Shown here: piece by piece, positions 52,917 to 61,957 of the stretch
How positions within the stretch are numbered: the first letter of the stretch is position 1
Layout: the number at the start of each line of letters is the position of its first letter
NCBI GenBank assembly: GCA_934359185.1
Contig: CAKRLE010000005.1
Span: forward strand, 120,498-184,497
From: an uncultured Lachnospira sp.
Lineage (GTDB): Bacteria > Bacillota > Clostridia > Lachnospirales > Lachnospiraceae
Reading direction: 5' to 3'
DNA: 64,000 nucleotides
Translations under genes and position numbers: made by a program
The notes under the pieces: model-generated
What the model was told of the DNA's origin: nothing
Seen by the model: only the letters and a program-made list of their open reading frames with translations
Database searches by the model: none

Positions 52917-53933
52917 TTATCTTTGTACGTCAAATGACGAATTATTCATAAGTCTCTTAATCTGGTCAACACTTGTGATGTTAGTATCGCCTCTGATAGC
53001 ATGCTTCATTACAGATGATGCAACAGCAAAGTTGACTGTATCCTGTGGAGACATGTTATCCTCCATAAGAGCATATATAAGTCCTGATGAAAATGCATCT
53101 CCACCACCAACTCTGTCGACAATCTCAAAGTTGATTGTCTTGCTCTCATAAGTCTTGCCGTCTGTATAATAGAACGCCTTGAGCGAATTATTGCTTCCTG
53201 AATGGACATATCTTACAGTTCTTGCGATAGCCTTCATATGGTACTGCTCATCAATAGCCTTGAATACTCTGTCCATATCCTCAAATGATGGATCCATTGT
53301 AAGACCATCCTTAACATCTGTTCCATCTGGATTGTATACATGAATTGGCTCAATACCGATAAGCACATCTACATAAGGAAGATACTTACTAAGTACATCT
53401 CTTGCAGTTGAGAATGACCATAATGTGCTTCTGAAATTAGGATCAAAGCTTACTGTAAGTCCAAGCTTCTTGGCAGCCTTAACAGCCTTATCAATCATTC
53501 TTCTACAGCTATATGATAATGCTGGTGTGATACCACTTAAATGAAGCCAGTCATAATCCTTTAATATCTCTTCAAAATCTGTCTGTCTATAGTCATATTC
53601 TGCAAATGCTGAACCTGCTCTGTCATAGATAACCTGAGATGGTCTTACAGATATACCTTCCTCAAGGTAATAAACACCCATTCTGCCATCAGCCTTTATA
53701 ATATGTTTAGTATGCACATCATTAGCCTTAAGATAATTAATAGCAGACTTACCTATATCTGTGTTAGGTAATACTGTCATAAATGTACTATCAACTCCAA
53801 GATTAGCCAGTGAAACTGCTACGTTGGCTTCCGCTCCACCATAGTTGACAATGTAATTATGTGTAGAAACAATCTTCTCATAATTAGGCGGTGACAATCT
53901 TAACATCAACTCACCAATTGCAATAAACTTCAT
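52917..53933 (-). CDS. kdgK: PfkB-family sugar kinase, probably 2-keto-3-deoxygluconate kinase
   Basis: 338 residues from ATG 53933 (AAGGA nine bases upstream). IGELMLRLSPPNYEKIVST at the N-terminus and YGGAEANVAVSLANLG (the sugar loop) resemble KDG kinases. VDRVGGGDAFSSGLIYAL is the PfkB signature with the catalytic Asp. The family phosphorylates KDG in pectin/uronate breakdown, which fits a pectin-using gut bacterium. Other sugar specificity is possible. The longer frame from 54038 is not supported. The leader is about 145 bases. Confidence 0.82.
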   Translation of the reverse strand: MKFIAIGELMLRLSPPNYEKIVSTHNYIVNYGGAEANVAVSLANLGVDSTFMTVLPNTDIGKSAINYLKANDVHTKHIIKADGRMGVYYLEEGISVRPSQVIYDRAGSAFAEYDYRQTDFEEILKDYDWLHLSGITPALSYSCRRMIDKAVKAAKKLGLTVSFDPNFRSTLWSFSTARDVLSKYLPYVDVLIGIEPIHVYNPDGTDVKDGLTMDPSFEDMDRVFKAIDEQYHMKAIARTVRYVHSGSNNSLKAFYYTDGKTYESKTINFEIVDRVGGGDAFSSGLIYALMEDNMSPQDTVNFAVASSVMKHAIRGDTNITSVDQIKRLMNNSSFDVQR

Positions 53934-54082
53934 ATCTCTGAGTCCTTCCTTATACTTCTTGCACAGCATTTCCACAATGCACCCATTATCACTTATGATA
54001 CGAATATATGTATCATTCTGATAATTCTCTTTGCACAATATCCACGCTATTTATGTAAATTACTTAAAATCATACATATCTT

Positions 54083-54111
54083 ATAATACAACGTACTCAG
54101 ATAAAATGCAA
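54083..54111 (-). promoter_or_regulatory. Sigma-A promoter of the PfkB kinase
   Basis: On the minus strand TTGCAT and TATTAT with a 17-base spacer. Confidence 0.6.
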
Positions 54112-54125
54112 TCTAAACATTCACT

Positions 54126-54154
54126 TTGACACCTATCAGCCAATAAGTTATAAT
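54126..54154 (+). promoter_or_regulatory. Consensus sigma-A promoter of the 51-aa protein gene
   Basis: TTGACA and TATAAT with a 17-base spacer. The leader (about 85 bases) contains an imperfect inverted repeat GTAAGTAACATA / TATGTGTTTCTTAC near 54170-54203. Confidence 0.8.
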
Positions 54155-54244
54155 ATTTGTAATATCTTGTAAGTAACATATTTAAACTATGTGTTTCTTA
54201 CATAATTTTATTAAGTGCGTATTTAACGCAGAATCGAGGATTAT

Positions 54245-54400
54245 ATGGATAACAATTTATTAAATATGGATGACCTCGCTGACGTATTCGCTCAGCTTGA
54301 TTCAATAGAAGAAGATGAAGCTCCTCTCACAGAAGAAGAGAAAGCATCTCAGAGAAGGTACGAAGAGATTATCAAGAAGCACAAGAACAACCAGCAATAA
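54245..54400 (+). CDS. Small acidic protein, 51 aa
   Basis: Begins MDNNLLNMDDLADVF and ends KKHKNNQQ; an acidic N-terminal half and a helical, charged second half (ASQRRYEEIIKKH). No TM, signal peptide or known motif. GAGG lies five bases before the ATG. It has a perfect consensus promoter and its own terminator, so it is a well-expressed single gene despite the size. Function unknown. Confidence 0.8.
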   Translation: MDNNLLNMDDLADVFAQLDSIEEDEAPLTEEEKASQRRYEEIIKKHKNNQQ

Positions 54401-54489
54401 TAGTTGGATTTTTTAGTTTCAATTCATATGAAAAATCCAAAATTCTTCATTTCACACTTCGTTAAACTAGACTTTTGGATTTCTATTAA

Positions 54490-54545
54490 AAAACATGCGA
54501 AAGAATCCACTTTTCCTTTGAATTGCGGATTTTTTCGCATGTTTT
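54490..54545. terminator. Hairpin between the 51-aa gene and nfo
   Basis: The arms at 54490-54508 and 54527-54545 pair over about 16 positions (AAAACATGCGAAA-GAATCC with GGATTTTTTCGCATGTTTT). It lies between convergent genes and could end both transcripts. A weaker AAATCCAAAA/TTTTGGATTT stem lies just before it. Confidence 0.65.
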
Positions 54546-54572
54546 ACTTATTTTCAGCCAAACCTGATTGCT

Positions 54573-55409
54573 CTACTTTCTCAATCCCTTCAGCAGCTCA
54601 ATCTCCCTTGCATATCCATCAAGCTCATTAGGTGTCTCCAGATAAAATGGCAGATCCTTCAAAGCAGGATGATTGATGATTCTCGTAAATGCCTCAACCC
54701 CGATAGACCCTTCACCAATCTTCTCATGTCTGTCCTTATGGCTTTCAAATGGATTCTTAGAATCATTAATATGAACAGCCTTCAACCTATCAAGACCAAT
54801 CACTTCATCAAATTCTTTAAGCACCCCATCAAGGTTACCAACAATATTATATCCTGCATCATATACATGACATGTATCAAGGCATACCCCCAGATGCTCA
54901 TCAAGCTCAACTTTATCAATAATTCTTCTTATCTCTTCAAAGCTCCTGCCAATCTCCGTTCCTTTACCAGCCATAGTCTCCAAAAGAACCTTAGTAGTCT
55001 GTTCCTTCTTAATCACAGTATTAAGAGTCTCCGCAATATAATCAATCCCTGCATCAACCCCCTGCTTAACATGGCTTCCCGGATGAAAATTATACATATT
55101 CCCCGGCACATACTCCATCCTCTTCAAATCATCCGCAAAAGTCTCCAGCGCAAACCTTCTTGTATCCGCATCCGCAGAACAAGCATTAAGCGTATAAGGC
55201 GCATGAGCCAGAATAACATCAATCCCATTCTCCTTAGCAAATTCCCTGAACGCATCTATATCCTTCTCATCAATAGGCTTAGCCGCTCCACCTCTAGGAT
55301 TCCTGGTAAAAAACTGAAAAGTATTCCCTCCCAGCTCAACAATCTGTTTCCCCATATTCAAAAATCCCTTAGAAGTCGATAAATGACATCCAATCATAAA
55401 CTTACTCAT
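54573..55409 (-). CDS. nfo: Deoxyribonuclease IV (AP endonuclease)
   Basis: 278 residues of the Nfo family, a TIM barrel with three zinc ions. Visible: [14 protein letters not shown] (about 6-19), [69 protein letters not shown] (the metal and DNA contacts). It cuts DNA at abasic sites in base-excision repair. GGAGG lies just before the ATG. The gene lies right after the structured element behind rsmI. Confidence 0.95.
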   Translation of the reverse strand: MSKFMIGCHLSTSKGFLNMGKQIVELGGNTFQFFTRNPRGGAAKPIDEKDIDAFREFAKENGIDVILAHAPYTLNACSADADTRRFALETFADDLKRMEYVPGNMYNFHPGSHVKQGVDAGIDYIAETLNTVIKKEQTTKVLLETMAGKGTEIGRSFEEIRRIIDKVELDEHLGVCLDTCHVYDAGYNIVGNLDGVLKEFDEVIGLDRLKAVHINDSKNPFESHKDRHEKIGEGSIGVEAFTRIINHPALKDLPFYLETPNELDGYAREIELLKGLRK

Positions 55410-55433
55410 AAAAAAATCCTCCTATTTAAAAGC

Positions 55434-55810
55434 CGCCGTCAGGCGCTGCTAAATATCACGCTCCATAAATCCACGCACGCTATTTGTCTCCCTCCCCGCC
55501 CATCATGCGTTCGCCGTCAGGCGGAGCCACCCCGTTGTAGACATCTTTCGCAGTAGCGTAAGCCCGGCTGGGTGTGTGTGGGAATTTGCGACATTTGAAG
55601 CTTGTGTGGAATTGCTTAGTGTGCCGTAAGCAAGCCCTAGTGGAAATCCGCCATGGATGGCGGATTTAGCGACACCGGACACGGATGTCCGTGTGGAGCG
55701 ACACGACCGCCTGAAACAACCTCCCCGGCACACTTAGCAATTCCCACAAGGTTCAACCAGAGCAAATTCCCACACACACCCAGCCGGGCGCCCCCACCGC
55801 CACAGCTCTT
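55434..55810. repeat. GC-rich long hairpin element behind rsmI
   Basis: Outer arms 55563-55589 and 55762-55788 are a perfect 27-bp inverted repeat. Inner arms at about 55602-55624 and 55727-55749 pair nearly fully. Inside are two more hairpins: AAATCCGCC/GGCGGATTT (55644-55667) and ACACGGA/TCCGTGT (55679-55694). CGCCGTCAGGCG is repeated at about 55437 and 55513. The element ends at the rsmI stop codon. It has visibly higher G+C than its surroundings and no real coding frame. It fills the whole gap between nfo and rsmI. Confidence 0.85.
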
Positions 55811-56695
55811 CTACAACAACTGGCTATAAATCTCCCGCTTCGACACCCCTCTGTCCTTCGCTGCAGCCTTCATAGCCTCTTTCTTATCCATTCCCTGTCC
55901 AATATACATATTTACATGCTCCTCAACCGACATGCTCTCCCATGCAGCCGCAGCTTCCTCTTTAAGCTGGCTTCTGGATTTGCCCTCTATGACAAGCACA
56001 TATTCGCCCCTAGGCTCATTTTCATCATAATATCGAATTGCTTCCTCAAATGTAGTAAGAAACACATTCTCATGCCTCTTGGTAAGCTCCTTGCATATCG
56101 ACAACCTTCTGTCCATACCAAACACCTCCGCAAGCTCCCTTAACGTAGCTTTAAGCTTATGAGGTGCCTCATACACTATAATAGTCCTGGTTTCATCAAT
56201 AAGCTCTGCCAGCACTTCTTTTCTTTCCTTCTTGTCATATGGCAGAAATGCTTCAAAACAAAATCTCCTTGTTGGCAGACCTGACATAGTAAGTGCAGTC
56301 ACACATGCAACAGCACCAGGAAGTGATGTAACAGCAATACCAGCTTCATGACACTGTCTGACAAGTTCCTCTCCCGGGTCAGAGATGCCAGGCGTACCCG
56401 CATCAGTTATCAACGCAACATTGGCACCCGCACGCATTTTATCCACAAGCACCCTCGCCTTATCAACCTTATTAAATTCATGATAACTGGTCATAGGCGT
56501 CTTAATCTCAAAATGATTAAGCAGCTTTATACTGTTTCTTGTATCCTCCGCCGCAATAATGTCCGATTCTTTCAAAATTCTCAGAACCCGGTAAGTTATA
56601 TCTTCAAGATTGCCGATTGGTGTCGCACATAGATACAGCATTCCCTGTCCCCTGCGCTCCGCTTTTCCACCATTGTCATTAGTCATATCACCCAT
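55811..56695 (-). CDS. rsmI: 16S rRNA (cytidine-1402) 2'-O-methyltransferase
   Basis: 294 residues. LYLCATPIGNLEDITYR is the RsmI N-terminal motif, AEDTRNSIKLLNHFEI and LITDAGTPGISDPGEELVR follow, and LPGAVACVTALTMSGLP closes the SAM site. It methylates C1402 in the ribosomal decoding centre. ATG at 56695 has GAGGGG six bases upstream; an internal ATG at 56641 has a weaker one. Last gene of the long operon. Confidence 0.95.
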   Translation of the reverse strand: MGDMTNDNGGKAERRGQGMLYLCATPIGNLEDITYRVLRILKESDIIAAEDTRNSIKLLNHFEIKTPMTSYHEFNKVDKARVLVDKMRAGANVALITDAGTPGISDPGEELVRQCHEAGIAVTSLPGAVACVTALTMSGLPTRRFCFEAFLPYDKKERKEVLAELIDETRTIIVYEAPHKLKATLRELAEVFGMDRRLSICKELTKRHENVFLTTFEEAIRYYDENEPRGEYVLVIEGKSRSQLKEEAAAAWESMSVEEHVNMYIGQGMDKKEAMKAAAKDRGVSKREIYSQLL

Positions 56696-56714
56696 AGATA
56701 ACCCCTCATATATT

Positions 56715-57455
56715 TTAATCCATCCCGTACAGCTTTAACAACTCATCAGTGTAACTTCCATCTTTCTCATACACCACAAGCGGCTTCTCAACAATAAGCT
56801 GCCCATTGCCACATTTGACAGCCTCAACAAAAACCATATTGGCATCCTTGTCCGCATACGGATGAACCATCCGTATCCTCTTAGGCTCCATTTTATATTT
56901 CCTGCATAGTTCGAATATATCCACAAGTCTTCTTGGGCGGTGCACCATGTAAAATCGTCCTTTTACTTTAAGGCTTTTGCCAGCTGCACACACAACATCC
57001 TCAAGATTGCACAGTATCTCATGCCTTGCAACCGCCTTGGCACTGTCAGGATTGACAATTCCATGATTTTCGTCCATATATGGTGGATTACACGTTATAA
57101 CGTCAAACAGCTCTCCTTTAAGAAGCTGTCTGTAATCCTTGATATTGCCATGAATCATCCTGATATCCTTCTCAAGTCCATTAAGAACAACATTTCTGCA
57201 TGCAAGGTCAAAGCTTACATCCTGAATCTCTATTCCAGTGTAAGATGTACACTCCGTCTTACCCCTCATAAGAATCGGAATCACACCATTACCTGTGCAC
57301 ATGTCAAGCACCTTATCCCTGCTTCCTGCATTTGCAAATGAAGATAACAACACGGCGTCCATGCCGAAGCAAAAACACGCCGTATTCTGTATAAGTCTAT
57401 ATCCCCTGCACTGCAGATCATCTATACGCTCATTCTCATTAAGCCCGTTCTGCAT
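56715..57455 (-). CDS. tRNA1(Val) A37 N6-methyltransferase-like (TrmN6/YfiC family)
   Basis: 246 residues. MDAVLLSSFANAGSRDKVLDMCTGNGVIPILM is the SAM-binding region, and VITCNPPYMDENHG holds the NPPY catalytic motif of N6-adenine methyltransferases. In enteric bacteria TrmN6 modifies A37 of tRNA-Val; the exact target here is inferred. No ribosome site is visible; it starts three bases after the ricT stop, so it probably depends on coupled translation. Confidence 0.88.
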   Translation of the reverse strand: MQNGLNENERIDDLQCRGYRLIQNTACFCFGMDAVLLSSFANAGSRDKVLDMCTGNGVIPILMRGKTECTSYTGIEIQDVSFDLACRNVVLNGLEKDIRMIHGNIKDYRQLLKGELFDVITCNPPYMDENHGIVNPDSAKAVARHEILCNLEDVVCAAGKSLKVKGRFYMVHRPRRLVDIFELCRKYKMEPKRIRMVHPYADKDANMVFVEAVKCGNGQLIVEKPLVVYEKDGSYTDELLKLYGMD

Positions 57456-57458
57456 CTA

Positions 57459-58373
57459 TCAGTCATCGCTAATATGCGACTTTCCTTCCTTTCTTTCTAA
57501 AGCCTCAAGCTCCTTTAACTCCCTATCATTGACATCGTTCTTTTCATAACGCTTTCTTGGCTTGAACCTTAACTCCGATACTGGATACTCACGTATCTCT
57601 TTATCATCATTATCAAGCGTAACAACAACCTTAACAAGCTGCCTTAATACATTCAGGCTGTATACCTCACCCTTTAATTTCTCAGGTGTCGTGACATAAT
57701 CTCCAACAGCTGGAAGATGAGAATTAAGCTCCTCATAGGTTTCCTGCTCATTCTTTAAACAACACATAAGTCTTCCACATACACCAGATATTTTAGTTGG
57801 ATTAAGCGAAAGATTCTGCTCCTTTGCCATCTTGATTGAAACCGGATTAAAGTCTGGTAAAAATGTTGCACAACACAGTGGTCTTCCGCATACACCTATA
57901 CCGCCTCTTAACTTGGCTTCATCCCTTACACCTATCTGCCTAAGCTCTATTCTTGTCTTAAACACTGCCGCAAGGTCTTTTACAAGCTCACGGAAATCAA
58001 TTCTTCCATCTGCTGTAAAATAAAATAATACTTTATTGTTATCAAATGTATATTCAACCTGAATAAGCTTCATATCCAGATTATGCTTCTTAATCTTCTC
58101 AAGACAGATATCAAATGCTTCCTTTTCTTTCTGTCTGTTCTTTAATTCTCTGTCGTCATCCTCTGGTGTGGCAACTCTTATAACTGCTTTGAGTGGCTGT
58201 ACAACCTTACTATCATCAATCTCACGTATTCCAAGAACAACACTTCCGTACTCCACACCTCTTGCCGTCTCAACTATAACATGCTGTCCCACTTCAATAT
58301 TATCAAACCTGCCTGGTGCAAAAAAATAGATTTTACCAGCCTGTCTGAATCTGACTCCTATAACCTTAGTCAT
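57459..58373 (-). CDS. ricT: RicT / YaaT, PSP1-domain protein of the Y-complex
   Basis: 304 residues. The PSP1 domain has GIGVCGRPLCCATFL and SGVCGRLMCCLKNE, Cys pairs that hold Fe-S clusters in the RicA-RicF-RicT complex. That complex promotes RNase Y-dependent mRNA maturation and affects sporulation and competence in Bacillus subtilis. GGAG lies seven bases before the ATG. Its place next to holB, yaaR and a Gmk-like gene is conserved in Firmicutes. Confidence 0.94.
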   Translation of the reverse strand: MTKVIGVRFRQAGKIYFFAPGRFDNIEVGQHVIVETARGVEYGSVVLGIREIDDSKVVQPLKAVIRVATPEDDDRELKNRQKEKEAFDICLEKIKKHNLDMKLIQVEYTFDNNKVLFYFTADGRIDFRELVKDLAAVFKTRIELRQIGVRDEAKLRGGIGVCGRPLCCATFLPDFNPVSIKMAKEQNLSLNPTKISGVCGRLMCCLKNEQETYEELNSHLPAVGDYVTTPEKLKGEVYSLNVLRQLVKVVVTLDNDDKEIREYPVSELRFKPRKRYEKNDVNDRELKELEALERKEGKSHISDD

Positions 58374-58410
58374 TATATTTCTCCATTTCTATCTATATCA
58401 AATCCTGATG

Positions 58411-59400
58411 CTACGCCTCTTTGATTGTCATGATAAGAAGCTCAATAACAAGCTCAAAGTTAACATTAGCTTTAAGACGTATCTTAACTTTATCTATAGC
58501 TGTAAGAATATTCTCCAGGCCTTCATATGAACACTGTGAACCAATAGTCTTTATAAGACCAATCTCGTCCTTAAATATAAGTCCGTTAGTATCATTCGTG
58601 CTCTTAAATACAAGCACATCCCTGTACCACATTGAAAGCATATCAAGATAATCGTCTATAGATGCCTTATAATCTGTTACAGCTTTTACCTCATTCATAA
58701 TCTCTGTCACTGAATATTCTTTTGCATGCTTAACAACTCTTAATACTGACTCCTTCAGCTTGGCAAAATCTGATGATGTAGCAATCGCTACAGCCCTTCC
58801 TATATTGCCCTGTGCAAATCCTACTGCAAATTTAATCTCATAATCAGTTAAATCGTAATTATCCCTAAGATACCTGGTAACACATTCATCACCAACCGGC
58901 TTAAAATCAAGCCTTACACATCTGGAAAGAATTGTCTGTAAAAATATATCTGCATTAGTTGTAAGCAGAATAATTATTCCATATTCAGGCGGCTCCTCGA
59001 TTGTCTTTAAAAGTGCATTCTGAGCCTGTACTGTAAGCTTCTCTGCCTCATCAACTATATATATCTTATACCTGCTGCTATAAGGCTTAATCTGCATATC
59101 ACCTATAAGCTGTGCCCTTATGTCATCAACACCTATGCTTCCGCTTTTCTCATGATTAATCCATATGATATCAGGATTATTACCTGATTCAGCCTGAATA
59201 CACGAATGACATTCCATACATGGCTCACCCGTCTGTTTCTCACATTCAAGTGCAGCCGCAAATGCATTAGCCATCATCTTCTTGCCGCTTCCAAGACCAC
59301 CATTAAATATATAGGCATGAGAAACCTTATTCATTCTAATGCCACTTTGCAAATGCTCTTTAATTTTATCGTGGCCATATATATCTGCAAATGTATTCAT
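58411..59400 (-). CDS. holB: DNA polymerase III delta' subunit
   Basis: 329 residues. FNGGLGSGKKMMANAF is the P-loop region, with a Lys where Thr/Ser is usual after GSGK. CxxC-type zinc site CMECHSC follows and VDEAEKLTVQAQNALLKTIEEPP is the AAA+ sensor segment. It is the clamp-loader subunit of the replicase. The changed Walker A Lys-Lys end fits delta', which does not hydrolyse ATP in many bacteria. GGAG lies eight bases before the ATG. Confidence 0.93.
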   Translation of the reverse strand: MNTFADIYGHDKIKEHLQSGIRMNKVSHAYIFNGGLGSGKKMMANAFAAALECEKQTGEPCMECHSCIQAESGNNPDIIWINHEKSGSIGVDDIRAQLIGDMQIKPYSSRYKIYIVDEAEKLTVQAQNALLKTIEEPPEYGIIILLTTNADIFLQTILSRCVRLDFKPVGDECVTRYLRDNYDLTDYEIKFAVGFAQGNIGRAVAIATSSDFAKLKESVLRVVKHAKEYSVTEIMNEVKAVTDYKASIDDYLDMLSMWYRDVLVFKSTNDTNGLIFKDEIGLIKTIGSQCSYEGLENILTAIDKVKIRLKANVNFELVIELLIMTIKEA

Positions 59401-59430
59401 CTTTCTATCTCCATATCAGTTATGAATTAA

Positions 59431-59871
59431 TCAGGTTGAAATGTCTATAAGCATTCCTCTTATATCATCAATCTTGCCAACAATTGCCAGATGATCTTTC
59501 TCCTCTTTCATAAGCTCTGCAGCCAGATCATCAAGATTCTTATCCACAAGCTTTACAATTCCATATACCCTGTGTCTCCCTCTTCTGTCAAGGAAATTCT
59601 CTCTCGAAAATTCATGTGATCTTGATGTAATCTCATTCATAAAACCTTTAACAAGCTCACGGTATCTCTTCATATCCTTGATATCCATATGCTTGGCAAT
59701 CTTATCGCCCTGCTCTGAGATATCCTGAATCATTCCTTTAAGCTTCTCAGCTAAGTCCTTCTCTTCGATATTGCTTATGAGTGTAAACTTAAAGCTCTCA
59801 TCACCGCTTCTGACACTCTGCCTGTTATCAACCTGTTGTGTGCTGGTAACCTCATTTACCTTGATATCCAT
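59431..59871 (-). CDS. YaaR-family protein (DUF327)
   Basis: 146 residues, strongly helical and charged, with [25 protein letters not shown] and HSHEF-like [24 protein letters not shown]. This is the DUF327/YaaR pattern. The start overlaps the Gmk-like stop by one base (TAATG), with AAGGAG about 11 bases upstream. Function unknown; it is always near holB in Firmicutes. Confidence 0.88.
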   Translation of the reverse strand: MDIKVNEVTSTQQVDNRQSVRSGDESFKFTLISNIEEKDLAEKLKGMIQDISEQGDKIAKHMDIKDMKRYRELVKGFMNEITSRSHEFSRENFLDRRGRHRVYGIVKLVDKNLDDLAAELMKEEKDHLAIVGKIDDIRGMLIDIST

Positions 59872-60470
59872 TATATCATCAACTCCTTGCGTATAGCAAC
59901 TTTTACTTCATTAATACAATCTTCAAGCTCGGTATTATTGAAAAATCTTTTTGTTATGTGGCAGTTCGTTATATTTTCCTCAGAAAAATCCTTTGCATCA
60001 GCCAGAAATCTTCGGCACATTTCCTCATATCTTGGAATCTCCTGCTTTTTCTCGCGTTTAAGTGCCCTTTCCAGCCTGATTCCATCATCCACTTCTATAT
60101 ATATCGGCATAATATGTTCATTACCATAGTATCTGCAGAAAGCATTGTATGCTTCAAGAGTTCCTATCACAATATATCTGTCACCGCTGTTAAGATCTAC
60201 CTGTCCATCATCCACCGTAAAATACTTCCACACACCATATACTGTGTTATAACATCTCATCTCGATAACCTTGCCGGCATTCTCTAAATGACAGGCTATG
60301 TCATCATCAACAAAATGATATTCAACGCCATCTGTCTCACCACTTCGCATAGGTCTTGTTGTATACATTGTGATTGTTTTTAGATTAAGTTCCTTATCTT
60401 CGCACAGAGCCTTATATATTTTATCTTTACCTGATGCACTTTTTCCCATTATAAATGCAATCTCAGCCAT
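59871..60470 (-). CDS. Guanylate-kinase-like protein with an unusual P-loop
   Basis: 199 residues. P-loop MGKSASGKD (about 8-16) instead of the usual [28 protein letters not shown] is the GMP-binding segment of guanylate kinases (R-x-x-E-x-D-G-x-x-Y). The Walker Lys is present, followed by Asp. The enzyme phosphorylates GMP or is a close paralogue. ATG at 60470 (in frame, downstream of 60488) overlaps the decarboxylase end. The true cell-wide Gmk is probably elsewhere. Confidence 0.8.
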   Translation of the reverse strand: MAEIAFIMGKSASGKDKIYKALCEDKELNLKTITMYTTRPMRSGETDGVEYHFVDDDIACHLENAGKVIEMRCYNTVYGVWKYFTVDDGQVDLNSGDRYIVIGTLEAYNAFCRYYGNEHIMPIYIEVDDGIRLERALKREKKQEIPRYEEMCRRFLADAKDFSEENITNCHITKRFFNNTELEDCINEVKVAIRKELMI

Positions 60471-61884
60471 TTCTATATCCTCGTACACATTTAATCTTCA
60501 TATCTTTTGTAAGTCCTAAAACTTCCAATCCATGTGTGATTCCACTTTTCAGCATTTTAATTATATCTTCTGTAATAACTTCACCTGGATTGACCATATT
60601 AATTCCCGGTGGATATATGCACACTGCATCACCAGCAATACGCCCTGCGCTTAATTCCAGTTCTACCATGTCTGTATCAGAATTAAGGGCATCATATATA
60701 GACATAACAACCTCTGGATATGCATTATTATCTATATGTGTCATATATTCCTGTATTGAATCATTCATACCATCTGATGATATGTCAAATTCTTCCCTGT
60801 CAAGATTCTTTAATGCATGCAGGAATCTCACATATCCTTCATCTGTATCACCTATGCTTGTCATAGCAATCACATACTTTTCTGATGCCATCTCAAGCTC
60901 TATCTTGTATACATCTCGAAGCTGCCTGAAAAATTGTGTTCCATCTTTGACAATAAGAACAATCTTGGATATATCATCCGTTTCAAGCAGCTTTATATAT
61001 TTAAGTCTTCTTATCTCTTCTCTTAATTTAATTAATCTCGCAACATATTTATCGAATAAATCTTTAGCATTATCCTTCAAAAGGCTTATACAGTTATCAA
61101 TACTTGCCATAAGTATATAAGACGGACTGGTTGACTGATACATATTCCAGTACATTCTTATACGCTCCACATCAATTCTTCCATAGTTAACCATAAGCAA
61201 CGCTGTCTGCGTAAATGCTGGCAGAGTCTTGTGAATACTCATAATAACAGCATCTGCCCCCAGCTTTACCGCATTAACTGGAAATGCTTCGTGATATCCA
61301 AAATGCGCTCCATGTGCCTCATCTACTATAAGCACAGCACCATATCTGTGAACAATATCTGCAATTGCTTTCACATCGCTGACAGTCCCCTCATATGTTG
61401 GTGATGTTATTATGACAGCCTTAATATCGTTATCTTTTCTCTTCTTAAATATAGCTTCAATCTCTTCAGCTTTTACCTCTCCATATATTCCGGCTTCCCT
61501 GTTAATCATATCCGGATATATATACACTGGATTAAGCTGTCCAAGATATAGCGAGTTAATCACTGAACGATGTACATTTCTTGCAACTATGACATTATCC
61601 CCTGCCTTAGCCGCTCCACATATCGCCGCCATTATTCCTGCCGAACTTCCATTGACCAGTAAAAATGCCTCATCAGCCCCATATAATCTGGCTGCTTCTT
61701 TGGCACAGTCTCTTATTATTCCCGTTGCATGATGCAGGTTATCAAACCCAGTAATCTCAGTTATATCAATTTTTACCGGGTCAGGCATGCTTATCAGTTC
61801 TTTATTGCGCTTCGCTCCAGGCATGTGCATAGGCAGAATATCCTCATATTCTAATTCTTTAAGCTTATCAAACAGCTCTCCCAT
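60463..61884 (-). CDS. Orn/Lys/Arg decarboxylase-family PLP protein
   Basis: 473 residues. PMHMPGAKRN at the N-terminus and FLLVNGSSAGIMAAICGA are the family's first motifs, VDEAHGAHFG the PLP-binding Asp segment, and SIHKTLPAFTQTA carries the Schiff-base Lys. It lacks the long N-terminal wing of the large inducible decarboxylases, like Bacillus SpeA/YaaO-type enzymes. It should make a polyamine or diamine from Arg, Lys or Orn; which one cannot be told. GGGGG lies five bases before ATG 61884. It begins the Gmk-yaaR-holB stretch. Confidence 0.9.
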   Translation of the reverse strand: MGELFDKLKELEYEDILPMHMPGAKRNKELISMPDPVKIDITEITGFDNLHHATGIIRDCAKEAARLYGADEAFLLVNGSSAGIMAAICGAAKAGDNVIVARNVHRSVINSLYLGQLNPVYIYPDMINREAGIYGEVKAEEIEAIFKKRKDNDIKAVIITSPTYEGTVSDVKAIADIVHRYGAVLIVDEAHGAHFGYHEAFPVNAVKLGADAVIMSIHKTLPAFTQTALLMVNYGRIDVERIRMYWNMYQSTSPSYILMASIDNCISLLKDNAKDLFDKYVARLIKLREEIRRLKYIKLLETDDISKIVLIVKDGTQFFRQLRDVYKIELEMASEKYVIAMTSIGDTDEGYVRFLHALKNLDREEFDISSDGMNDSIQEYMTHIDNNAYPEVVMSIYDALNSDTDMVELELSAGRIAGDAVCIYPPGINMVNPGEVITEDIIKMLKSGITHGLEVLGLTKDMKIKCVRGYRNG

Positions 61885-61957
61885 GTACACCCCCATGTTA
61901 TCTATTCATAATTACCATCACAATGCTGTCGTATGTGGTTCATACACATTTATAACA

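Noticed and set aside
54669..55382. 237-aa plus-strand frame antisense to nfo
   Set aside because: Shadow of the well-supported nfo gene, with Ser/Asn/Ile-rich composition and no ribosome site.
55503..55733. 76-aa minus-strand frame in the rsmI-nfo gap
   Set aside because: It lies inside the inverted-repeat element, has no ribosome site and reads across hairpin arms.
60455..61120. 221-aa plus-strand frame at 60.5-61.1 kb
   Set aside because: Antisense shadow of the Orn/Lys/Arg decarboxylase; Ser/Ile-rich, no domain.
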